Assembly: GCA_019637225.1 (NCBI GenBank)
Contig: JAHBWC010000063.1
Span: 1 to 51,924 of the forward strand
DNA: 51,924 nucleotides
Source: Labilithrix sp.
GTDB taxonomy: Bacteria > Myxococcota_A > Polyangia > Polyangiales > Polyangiaceae
Direction of reading: 5' to 3'
Notes under the pieces: generated by a model
Databases searched by the model: none
Seen by the model: only the letters and a program-made list of their open reading frames with translations
What the model was told of the DNA's origin: nothing
In this document: in pieces, positions 31,089 to 40,741 of the stretch
Layout of the letters: each line of letters begins with the position of its first letter
Position numbering within the stretch: the first letter of the stretch is position 1
Translations under genes and position numbers: made by a program

Positions 31089-31123
31089 TTGACGTCGCCG
31101 TGAACGAATTTAGGTTTCGTTCA
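31089..31123 (+). promoter_or_regulatory. Candidate lon promoter overlapped by a palindromic operator
   Basis: TGAACGAA, a 7-base spacer and TTCGTTCA (31101-31123) form a perfect palindrome, like many TetR-family operators. It overlaps a promoter-like pair TTGACG (31089-31094) and TAGGTT (31111-31116) at 16-base spacing. lon begins 75 bases on. The rest of the 407-base gap after the TetR gene shows no further gene or clear signal. Confidence 0.55.
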
Positions 31124-31198
31124 TCGCTCACCGATGACCCCGTTCGCGGCGACCGAGCGCGCCGCCCCGATGCCCGACGAATCAGGAGAACACCCGAG

Positions 31199-33600
<2,402 letters not shown>

Positions 33601-33604
<4 letters not shown>

Positions 33605-33622
33605 GCTCCGCGAAGCGCTCAG
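33601..33622. terminator. Short shared inverted repeat containing two stop codons
   Basis: CTGAGC and GCTCAG arms flank a ten-base loop. The lon stop TGA is in one arm and the beta-lactamase-like gene's stop in the other. There is no T tract, so it may be a weak bidirectional terminator at most. Confidence 0.4.
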
Positions 33623-34827
33623 TTCGGGGGGGCGAAGACCGAGCGCGCCACGACCTCGCCGAGGTCGGCCAGCGCGGGGAACGCGACCTCGCGGTACTCG
33701 TACAGATCGTCGTTGAGGCGCCCGTTCGCGTTCGTGTACAGCGCCACCGCGAGGAAGAACGCGCGGCCGGAGCGCTTGTCGGCGACGTAGGCGTTCTCGA
33801 CGACGAAGCCGTATGCGCGGCCCCCCTTGCTGGCGATGGTCAGGTCGGCGCGGGGGGCGACGCGCTCGATCCCGGCGAGGAGCGGCTTGTGCTCGGCGTC
33901 GAGCGACGCCTTGGCGCCGCGGCCGCTCGGCAGCGCGGAGAGCGCCTCGACCAGCACCGAGCGCTCCTCGGCGCCGAGCCGGGGCAGCGCTCCGTCGTGC
34001 AGCTCGGGTCGCATCACCGCGACGAGCAGCTCCTGGAGGTCCCGCAGCGACACGCGGTTCTTGTCCTCGAACGACATCGGCTCCTCGACGAGGCGACCCG
34101 CCGCGAAGTGGCTCTCCCCTACCCGGACGCCGCTGTCGTCGTTCTTGCCGAGCGCGAGGCGGCCCTCACGCGGCGCGATGCCCACCGGAACGCCGCCGAC
34201 GAGGAGGGTGATCTGCGGCGTGCTCCGCGCGTCGTCGCCGGGCCCGACGCCAAGGCGGTGCCGTACGCGCACGGTCGAGAGCCCGATGCGCCACATCCGC
34301 TCGTGCAGCCCGTCGGAGCCGGCGAGGTCGAAGAGATCGTTGCTCGCGTCGTTGTCGGACATGACGATCGCGGCATTCACCAGGTTGGCGACGGACGCGA
34401 TCCCCGCGCGACGTTTGTTCGCGCTCACGAACCCGGCGCCGGCGTCCAGCTGCGAAGGCCCGCGCTCGCGCAGATCGGCGACGGTCTCGAGCGCGGCGAC
34501 CGCCTGGCACAGCTTGATCGCGCTCGCAGGATAGAAGTACTCGGCGTCGACGCGGTATCCGTCACGCCGGAGCCAGCCGCCGGAGGGTGCCGGAACGCTG
34601 ACGAGCACCTGCATGCGGTAGGTGGGCGCGCGCTCGAGGAGCGGAGCGAGCCCCGCGTGCTGGCGGAGCTGCTCCTCGAGCTCCGGCTTCGGCGGAGCCG
34701 GCTCGGGATCCGGCGCGGGCGCGACGGCGGCGGGCGCCGGGGACGGCGCCGGGCGAAGCGCTCCACCACACGCGACCGCGAGGCACGTCGCGGCGAGCAG
34801 GGCGTTTCGGAGCGACACCCGCGCCAT
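33619..34827 (-). CDS. Class A beta-lactamase-fold serine hydrolase, lipoprotein
   Basis: The product is 402 residues from the ATG at 34827; earlier in-frame residues to 35016 look non-coding. A signal peptide ends at AVAC (lipid Cys20), followed by a Pro/Ala-rich spacer (about 22-50). The hydrolase domain has Ser102-x-x-Lys105 (SAIK), Ser157-Asp158-Asn159 (SDN) and a Lys-Gly-Gly triad at about Lys334 (KGG, in place of KTG). These are the family catalytic elements, so it may cleave beta-lactams or act on peptidoglycan peptides. The general-base Glu of the omega loop is not obvious. Whether it gives antibiotic resistance cannot be told. Confidence 0.85.
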   Translation of the reverse strand: MARVSLRNALLAATCLAVACGGALRPAPSPAPAAVAPAPDPEPAPPKPELEEQLRQHAGLAPLLERAPTYRMQVLVSVPAPSGGWLRRDGYRVDAEYFYPASAIKLCQAVAALETVADLRERGPSQLDAGAGFVSANKRRAGIASVANLVNAAIVMSDNDASNDLFDLAGSDGLHERMWRIGLSTVRVRHRLGVGPGDDARSTPQITLLVGGVPVGIAPREGRLALGKNDDSGVRVGESHFAAGRLVEEPMSFEDKNRVSLRDLQELLVAVMRPELHDGALPRLGAEERSVLVEALSALPSGRGAKASLDAEHKPLLAGIERVAPRADLTIASKGGRAYGFVVENAYVADKRSGRAFFLAVALYTNANGRLNDDLYEYREVAFPALADLGEVVARSVFAPPN

Positions 34828-34894
34828 CTTGCCGCGAACCTCCGCTCGGGTCCATAGGCCGCTCGGCGCCGCCGCGCTCGAGAGCGCGGCGCGA

Positions 34895-36742
34895 TCAGGG
34901 CCCGAAGGCCTGATCGAAAGCGAAGTAGAAGCCGAACGGATCCACCGGCAGCGGGCTCCCGGTCTCCGGGAAGGGCCCGCGCCGGAGCGGGAACGCGATG
35001 TCGACGCGAAAGACATTGCGGTTCAGCTGCGGAAAGAGCGCGCGAGCGCCGAAGCCCACCGACTGCTTGGCGCGGAGCATGTCGAAGCCGTTCGCCGCGT
35101 CGCCCGCGTCGAAGAAGGCGACGCCGGCGAGCTGCGCCTTCAAGATCTCGACGGCGCGCGAGCGGTACTCGATGTTGAAGAACACCGTGTCCTTGCCGAA
35201 GAAGAACGACGTCGGATACCCGCGGAGGCGGTCGTCGCCGCCGATGAACGTCCGCGAGTTCAGGTAGTTCCTGTAGCGGTTGCTGAACGACGTGTTCATC
35301 ACGATGCGCCCCCAGCCGAAGATGCGGGGCGTGACGGCGCCGAACGCGCCGCTGACCGATCCGTCGGAGATGAGCCCGTCCTGGTTCTCCGCGAAGGTGC
35401 TGACGCTCGCGCCCGCGAGCCCATCGCCGAGCGCGACGGCGTAGCCCGCCTTGGCGCTGACGCCGATGAAGTCTCGCGACGAGCCGAGCGCCCGCGTGAC
35501 CGGGTAGATCGACGCGGAGACGTCGTGACCGATGCGAAAGTCCTCCTGGAGCGCGAGCGTGTTGATGTCGAGCGTTCGGAGAAAATTCGTCCGGAACGTG
35601 CGCCACCCGAGCGCCGGGTAGATGCGCGCCTCGCCGGTCGGCAACGCGCGACGCCGGAAGTCCGCGACGGCATCCGGGTTGAACGCGGAGAGGTCGAAGG
35701 TCTCGTACGCGGAGGCCGAGGCGTTGAACGTGAGCCCGAAGTTGTTCTTGAAGCCCCAGCCGAACGAGCGCGTGACGCCCGCCGACGCGGCGAACGAGCG
35801 GCTCTTGTACTCGAAGGGGATGAAGTCGCGCTCCGGCGTGCGCCGCGAGTCGAAGAGGAAGACCTGCGCGTTCGAGTAGCGCCGCGCGACGCCGACGGTG
35901 TAGCCGACGTCGACGTCCCAGGCCCACTCGGTGCGCGTCGAGTAGAGGCCCTGGCCGACGCTCGCGCCGAGGCTCGATCCCTCGGGCTCGAGCCTCCGCC
36001 GGTTGATGAACACCGCCGCGCTCGCGCTCGCGCCGACCCACGAGTAGCCGAAGCGCGGGACCTTGTAGCCGACGCCGGCGGTGAACGTCTCTGGCTGCAT
36101 CTGGAAGCGCGTCTGCGCGGTGTGATGCATGCCGAGAAAGTTCGTCTCCTGCGGGACGATGATGAGGTTCTCGACGCCGCCCGGAGTCACGGCGATGTCG
36201 AACGAGAGCCTGAGGCTCCAGATGTCCTTGGTGATGACGAGGAGATCGACCTCGCCCGGCTCCTTCGACTTCACGGGAACGATGACGACGAGCGAGACCT
36301 GCAGCGGCATCCGCCCGCGCATGTTGCGGGCCGTCTCGTCCATGAGGACCTGGACGTACTCGTCGCCTTCGCGGAGGAGCAGCTCGCGCCGGATGATGAA
36401 GTCCTTCGACAGGGCGTGGAGCGAGTTGAGCATCGGCTTCGTCACGTACGTGCCGATCGGCGAGACGAGCGGGATCGGCTTCAGGAGCTCCGGCCCCGGG
36501 TCGCGCGCCTCGAGGACCTCGAGCCGCACCGTGTCGATCCTGCCGATGATCTTTCCCTCGGGGGCGCGATCGACCACGAGGCCCCGCTGGGCGAGCGCGG
36601 CGTCGATCGCCTCCCTCTCGTACGGCGAATACTCGGTAGCCTGCGACGTCGGCCTCTGCGCGCCGGCCGGGAGCGCAGCGAGCAAGCCGGCCGCGCAAGC
36701 AACGATGGAAACGACGAAGGAGCCCCTTCGCACCAGGCCCAT
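34895..36742 (-). CDS. Omp85/BamA-superfamily outer-membrane protein
   Basis: The product is 615 residues from the ATG at 36742, where a signal peptide begins and ends near PAGAQ; the frame is open far upstream but not coding. Residues about 35-215 form periplasmic alpha/beta modules like POTRA domains. The rest is a beta barrel of alternating strands ending in Phe-Gly-Pro. The Omp85 signature appears as GGDDRLRGY, with the conserved Arg-Gly-Tyr that reaches into the barrel. BamA and TamA relatives insert or secrete proteins at the outer membrane. The number of POTRA modules is smaller than in BamA (usually five), so this is a specialised member. Confidence 0.85.
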   Translation of the reverse strand: MGLVRRGSFVVSIVACAAGLLAALPAGAQRPTSQATEYSPYEREAIDAALAQRGLVVDRAPEGKIIGRIDTVRLEVLEARDPGPELLKPIPLVSPIGTYVTKPMLNSLHALSKDFIIRRELLLREGDEYVQVLMDETARNMRGRMPLQVSLVVIVPVKSKEPGEVDLLVITKDIWSLRLSFDIAVTPGGVENLIIVPQETNFLGMHHTAQTRFQMQPETFTAGVGYKVPRFGYSWVGASASAAVFINRRRLEPEGSSLGASVGQGLYSTRTEWAWDVDVGYTVGVARRYSNAQVFLFDSRRTPERDFIPFEYKSRSFAASAGVTRSFGWGFKNNFGLTFNASASAYETFDLSAFNPDAVADFRRRALPTGEARIYPALGWRTFRTNFLRTLDINTLALQEDFRIGHDVSASIYPVTRALGSSRDFIGVSAKAGYAVALGDGLAGASVSTFAENQDGLISDGSVSGAFGAVTPRIFGWGRIVMNTSFSNRYRNYLNSRTFIGGDDRLRGYPTSFFFGKDTVFFNIEYRSRAVEILKAQLAGVAFFDAGDAANGFDMLRAKQSVGFGARALFPQLNRNVFRVDIAFPLRRGPFPETGSPLPVDPFGFYFAFDQAFGP

Positions 36743-36844
36743 CCTAGCCCGAACGTGCGGCGCGGGAGGGGCGTCTTTCTCGGTCTTTCGGGAGACTCGA
36801 GGGAGATTGTCCGGCCGGGCGGCGGCCCGGTAGCGTCTCCCGCG

Positions 36845-37339
36845 ATGAAGTCCGCCTACGCTCTCGTCGCCTCGGGGCTGTTTGCTTCCCTCGTCCTCGC
36901 CTCGTCGGTCTCCGCCTGCGCGGAGTCGGCGGACGACATTCCCGGCGCGGAAAACGGCGGCGGCGGCACGAAGGACGACACGAGCTCGTCGCTCCCCGCC
37001 CCGTCGAATCCGGGGCCGGCGGACGCGGGCGCGAGCAGCAGCTCCAGCTCCTCGTCGAGCAGCTCCAGCTCCAGCAGCAGCAGCTCCAGCGGATCGAGCG
37101 GCTCCTCGACCGGTGGGAGCGGTCCCCCGGCCTGCCCGTGGGCGGGCGACTTCCAGAAGATGATCGAGAAGGCCGGCGAGCTCGGTGCGCAGGCGCCGTG
37201 CGACGCCACGTGCAACCCGACGACGCACTGCTGCCTCGACCTCCTGGGCGGCGGCGGCGGCGGCGGCGGCGGGCTGCCCGGCTTCGACGCCGGCATGCCC
37301 GGCGGCGGCGGCATGGGCGGCACCTGCGTCTCGAACTGA
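36845..37339 (+). CDS. Ser- and Gly-repeat exported protein
   Basis: The product is 164 residues from the ATG at 36845. A signal peptide (about 1-25) ends near a VSACAES lipobox-like site. A Ser run of about 19 residues (TCC/AGC codons) follows with SGSSG units (about 65-93). Then comes a small Cys-containing domain with CDATCNPTTHCC, and a Gly-rich end with nine and four Gly in a row. It is secreted or surface-bound. The role is unknown. The convergent neighbour lies 53 bases on. Confidence 0.78.
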   Translation: MKSAYALVASGLFASLVLASSVSACAESADDIPGAENGGGGTKDDTSSSLPAPSNPGPADAGASSSSSSSSSSSSSSSSSSSGSSGSSTGGSGPPACPWAGDFQKMIEKAGELGAQAPCDATCNPTTHCCLDLLGGGGGGGGGLPGFDAGMPGGGGMGGTCVSN

Positions 37340-37392
37340 CGTCCGGGCGCTGACGGCGATCGCGCGATCGCGGGTCGCCTCGACGGACGCGA

Positions 37393-38193
37393 TCAGCGCC
37401 CGGCGGTGATCGTCGCGACCACGCCGAAGTGGTCGCTCGGGAAGACGCCGGCGAACGGCCGGTCGAAGCAAACCTGCGCGCTCGTGGGCTCGCCGCGCTG
37501 CGCGTCGTCCGGACCGCGCACGAAGACGTAGTCGATCCGGCGCTCCGGCTCGCGCATCGGCTCGGCGAACGGGTTCGTCTTCGAGAACGTCGTCCCGGCC
37601 GAGCCGTCGCCCGCGACGTGGAAGGCGTCCGCGAAGTACATGTAGGGCCCACCGAGGCCGGTGAGGCCCCGCATGTAGCGCATCTCGTCGGAGTCCGGCT
37701 CCGCGTTGAAGTCGCCGACGACGACCGGCGGGAAGCCGCCACCGATCGGCGCGAGCCGCATGACCGCCTCCGCGATCGCCTTCACCTGGAGGCAGCGGAT
37801 GTGGCCGTGCGAAAACTTCCAGTTCAGGTGCGTGCAGAAGAAGGGCACCTTCCCGAACGGCGCGTCAAGCTCGGCGAAGAGGAGCGAGCGGTCCTCGTCC
37901 GAGCCGCCGTTCGGGAGCACGATCACCTCGGATCGGAGGATCGTCCACCGCGAGAGGATCGCGTTGCCGGTCGGGAAGCCGTGGTTCTCCGAGGCCCGAC
38001 CCCACGCGATCTCGTACCCCATCCCCTCGCTGACGAGCTCGGCCTGATCGAAGCCGGGAAAGCGAAGCACCTCCTGGAGGCCGATGACGTCGGGGGCGAG
38101 CGCGGCGAGGCCCTCGCGGATCGACACCAGGCGCTCTTCCCACGGGCCGAAGCGGCTCCAGATATTGAGCGTCGCGGCGCGAAACGTTCGCAT
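37393..38193 (-). CDS. Endonuclease/exonuclease/phosphatase-fold hydrolase
   Basis: The product is 266 residues from the ATG at 38193; the open upstream sequence is probably non-coding. All core motifs of the fold are present: ATLNIW at the start, VIGLQEV with the metal Glu, a THLNWKFSHG segment, VVVGDFNAEPDS with catalytic Asp-Asn, RRIDYVFVR, and PSDHFGVVA with the terminal His. There is no signal peptide, so it is cytoplasmic. The superfamily includes DNases, sphingomyelinases and phosphatases, and the substrate cannot be deduced here. It is divergent from the small repeat gene at 38391. Confidence 0.92.
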   Translation of the reverse strand: MRTFRAATLNIWSRFGPWEERLVSIREGLAALAPDVIGLQEVLRFPGFDQAELVSEGMGYEIAWGRASENHGFPTGNAILSRWTILRSEVIVLPNGGSDEDRSLLFAELDAPFGKVPFFCTHLNWKFSHGHIRCLQVKAIAEAVMRLAPIGGGFPPVVVGDFNAEPDSDEMRYMRGLTGLGGPYMYFADAFHVAGDGSAGTTFSKTNPFAEPMREPERRIDYVFVRGPDDAQRGEPTSAQVCFDRPFAGVFPSDHFGVVATITAGR

Positions 38194-38390
38194 GGCCGTA
38201 CATATAGCCGGGACGTGCTCGGTCGCGACGGTCGAACGCCCCCCGCGCGGCGCGCGCCCCCTCGCCCGCGTGTCATCCGCGGGCGACGCCGCGCCTCCCG
38301 CGGGATCCACCTCAGCCCGGAAACGCGGTGCTTCCGTCGCCTCCCGCGATGGCGCGCGCCGTGCAGTCCCCTCCAAACGGAGCGACGATC

Positions 38391-38984
38391 ATGCGCCGAA
38401 CGTCCTCACCGTCGATCACCCTGCGGAGCCACTGCCACGCCCCGCGCGCGTCGACCGCGCGGACGAAGCGCGCCACCCCGAGCGCGCGGGCGTCGGATCC
38501 GGACCGGACGCGGCGGCACGCGCTCGCCCTCACGAGCGGCGTCCGCGCGCGGATCGCCGCGCACCACTCGGTCTCGCGGCTCCACGCGGCCCCCACCCCG
38601 CCCTCGCCGCGCCTCGCGGCGGACGCCCCAACCTCGCCGCGCCTCGCGGCGGACGCCCCGTCCTCGCCGCGCCTCGCGGCGGACGCCCCGTCCTCGCCGC
38701 GCCTCGCGGCCGACACCCCGACCTCGCCGCGTCTCGCGTGGGACACCCCGACCGCGCCGCGCCTCGTGGCGGCGATCCCGCCCCCTCCGCGCGCGTTCGG
38801 CGTCGCCGCGACGTTCGGCGTCGCGCTCGGCGCCGCGCTCATCAGCATCACGCTCGGCGTCGTCGGACCGTCGCGCCTCGCGGCGACGTTCATGCTCGCG
38901 TTGGGGGCCGCGCTCGCGGCGATCGTCGCGACGCGGCGCGAGGCGGTGGGCGCACCGTGCGCCGACTCGCGTCACTGCACGTAG
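38391..38984 (+). CDS. Pro/Ala/Arg-rich repeat protein with C-terminal membrane helices
   Basis: The product is 197 residues from the ATG at 38391, with a GGAG ten bases upstream. The middle (about 68-128) has five to six copies of a ten-residue unit of the type SPRLAADAPS, from a 30-bp DNA repeat. The last about 60 residues include two hydrophobic helices and a Cys-containing tail. The opposite strand is also open over this stretch and is equally G/C-rich at third positions, so the coding strand is a judgement based on the helices and the ribosome site. It overlaps the convergent neighbour by 13 bases. Confidence 0.5.
   Translation: MRRTSSPSITLRSHCHAPRASTARTKRATPSARASDPDRTRRHALALTSGVRARIAAHHSVSRLHAAPTPPSPRLAADAPTSPRLAADAPSSPRLAADAPSSPRLAADTPTSPRLAWDTPTAPRLVAAIPPPPRAFGVAATFGVALGAALISITLGVVGPSRLAATFMLALGAALAAIVATRREAVGAPCADSRHCT
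38602..38770. repeat. 30-bp tandem repeat, about five and a half copies
   Basis: The unit is CCTCGCCGCGCCTCGCGGCG plus GACGCCCC and two bases. Starts fall about every 30 bp from 38602 to 38752, with later copies more diverged. The period of ten codons keeps any reading frame, so copy change alters protein length only. Confidence 0.93.
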
Positions 38985-40480
38985 ACCCACCTCTTCGGCG
39001 AGAGCGTGCGATTGCCGCCGTCGTCGACGACCGCGACCTCGACCGTGCGCCAGCCGGCGGTGGCCGTCGCGCTCACCGTCGTCGTCGCGCGGTACACGCC
39101 GGGCGTCGTCGTCTGCGCCATCGGGTACTCGAGCGTGCCGCCGTTGAACGTCCAGATCGCGCGGACGTCCGCGACGGCTCTGTCGTCGGACGCGGCCGCC
39201 TGGAAATCGATCGTCGCGCCGCGGCTCAGCGCACCCCGATCGACCGGCAGCTGCACGTTCACCGTGGGCGGGGCGTCGGGCGGCGCGCCCGTGAGCGAGA
39301 TCGTGACGAGCGGCGTCGAGGTCGTGTTGCCACCCCCGTCGACGGCGTAAGCGTAGAAGCTCCGCGCGCCCGTGCCGGCGAAGATCGTCCACGTGCGCCG
39401 ATTCCCGGTCACCACGCACGTCACGCCCTGCACCGAGTCGTCGCACGCGAGCGCGCGCTGCGTCTGCTGCCAGACGAGCCGCACGTCGGCGAGGCCGGTC
39501 TCGTCCGTCGCGTCGACGGCGACGGTCACGTTCGCGTTGCCGGGCGCGCTCGCGCCGTTCGCCGGCGAAGCGATGCTGACGACGGGCGGGACGGTGTCGC
39601 CCGGGGTCGTCGGGCCGCCGCTCGGAGCCGGCGCGCCGACCATCGCGAGGAGCTGCCGATGGCTGTTTTGCGTGGCCGCGCCGCACGTGCACGCCTCCGG
39701 CGCCTGCGCCGAGACGCCACACGCGACGTTCGCGTCCTGGAAGCGCTTGGCGGGGTTGGCCGGCGCGTACGACATCAAGTCGGTCGCGAGCTGCTCGTGC
39801 GACAGCGAGAGCGTGTGCGCGAGCTCGTGGGCCACCGCCTCGCACGCGCCGGCGACGCCGCCGTAGCCCGGTCGATCGTAGACGGGCTGGAAGACGAACC
39901 CGACCGCCTGCGGGACCACGCGGCACGAACCAAGCGGAGCGATCCCACCGATCGCGTTCGAGAGGCCGAGGATGCTCGAGCCCCACGCGTTCGTGACGAC
40001 GATCTCGGTGTAGGGCCCGACCGGCCGCCGGTCGGTGATGGTCACGCCGTAGCGCGCGAACTTCTCGCTGACGCAGTCGACGAGCGTTCGCCAGGTCGCG
40101 CCCTGGTAGCCCGTCGGCGGCGCAGTCGCGGACTGACGACCGTAGAAGCTGAGGACGGACGAGATGCGCTGCCCGGCGTTGTCGACCCCCGCGAAGTAGG
40201 TGCCGCCTTCCCCGTTGAGGTACGCGGTCACCGGAGCCGTCGGGGCGGCCGCGTTCGCCATCGTGCGCTCGCTCGGCGACGATCCGCCCGCCGACGGATC
40301 CGGCACGGTGACGTCGGTCACGCCGGAGGGCTCGAGCTCGTCGTCCGGCGGCGGCTCGTTCCGCGGCGTCGTCTCGAGCGCCGGCTCGTCGACCCACTCG
40401 AACGACGAGGGCGCGGGCGCCGCGCAAGCAGCGACGACGACGCCGGAGATCACGACCGCGGAGAGGGACCTCGTTCGCAT
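38972..40480 (-). CDS. Metzincin-like zinc metalloprotease lipoprotein
   Basis: The product is 502 residues from the ATG at 40480; the next ATG upstream at 40507 also opens the frame. The signal peptide ends at VVAAC (lipobox, about Cys19), followed by a Pro/Glu/Asp-rich spacer. The protease domain has the zinc motif HELAHTLSLSH with His218, Glu219, His222 and His228, and a Met-turn-like LMSYAP around Met236. The Gly expected in the metzincin motif (HxxGxxH) is Ser. The C-terminal half (about 280-500) has two Ig- or FN3-like beta modules that end WVYVQ. Probably secreted or outer-membrane-linked. The substrate is unknown. Confidence 0.85.
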   Translation of the reverse strand: MRTRSLSAVVISGVVVAACAAPAPSSFEWVDEPALETTPRNEPPPDDELEPSGVTDVTVPDPSAGGSSPSERTMANAAAPTAPVTAYLNGEGGTYFAGVDNAGQRISSVLSFYGRQSATAPPTGYQGATWRTLVDCVSEKFARYGVTITDRRPVGPYTEIVVTNAWGSSILGLSNAIGGIAPLGSCRVVPQAVGFVFQPVYDRPGYGGVAGACEAVAHELAHTLSLSHEQLATDLMSYAPANPAKRFQDANVACGVSAQAPEACTCGAATQNSHRQLLAMVGAPAPSGGPTTPGDTVPPVVSIASPANGASAPGNANVTVAVDATDETGLADVRLVWQQTQRALACDDSVQGVTCVVTGNRRTWTIFAGTGARSFYAYAVDGGGNTTSTPLVTISLTGAPPDAPPTVNVQLPVDRGALSRGATIDFQAAASDDRAVADVRAIWTFNGGTLEYPMAQTTTPGVYRATTTVSATATAGWRTVEVAVVDDGGNRTLSPKRWVYVQ

Positions 40481-40680
40481 TGGGTCCAGGCGCTTCGCAT
40501 CGACCATGCCGGCAGCACTATCACGCGGAGGCTGTAATAAAACGCTCTTGTTTTCACCACGCGGCCGGCCTCCGCGGATTCGTCTGTCCTCGCTGAACGC
40601 GGCGCCGCGCGCGGGCAGGACACGCGATCCACCCGGCGTGGCGCGAGGCGAGCCGGCAGTGAGGCGTGTAGACCTCATGA

Positions 40681-40719
40681 AAACAGAAAGGCCGGCGACT
40701 CCTCGCGGAGCGCCGGCCT
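40681..40719 (-). terminator. Intrinsic terminator downstream of hppA
   Basis: AGGCCGGCG (40689-40697) and CGCCGGCCT (40711-40719) form a perfect 9-bp stem with an inner CTCC/GGAG extension. On the minus strand the stem is followed by a U-rich tail (TTCTGTTTTC). It lies 23 bases after the hppA stop and should end its transcript. Confidence 0.9.
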
Positions 40720-40741
40720 CTCGTCGGTCAGGACCGAAGGC

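Noticed and set aside
38312..38893. Minus-strand coding frame opposite the 30-bp repeat
   Set aside because: It has equal base bias, but no signal, helix or ribosome site. The plus strand has two membrane helices and a GGAG. It remains a possibility at low confidence.
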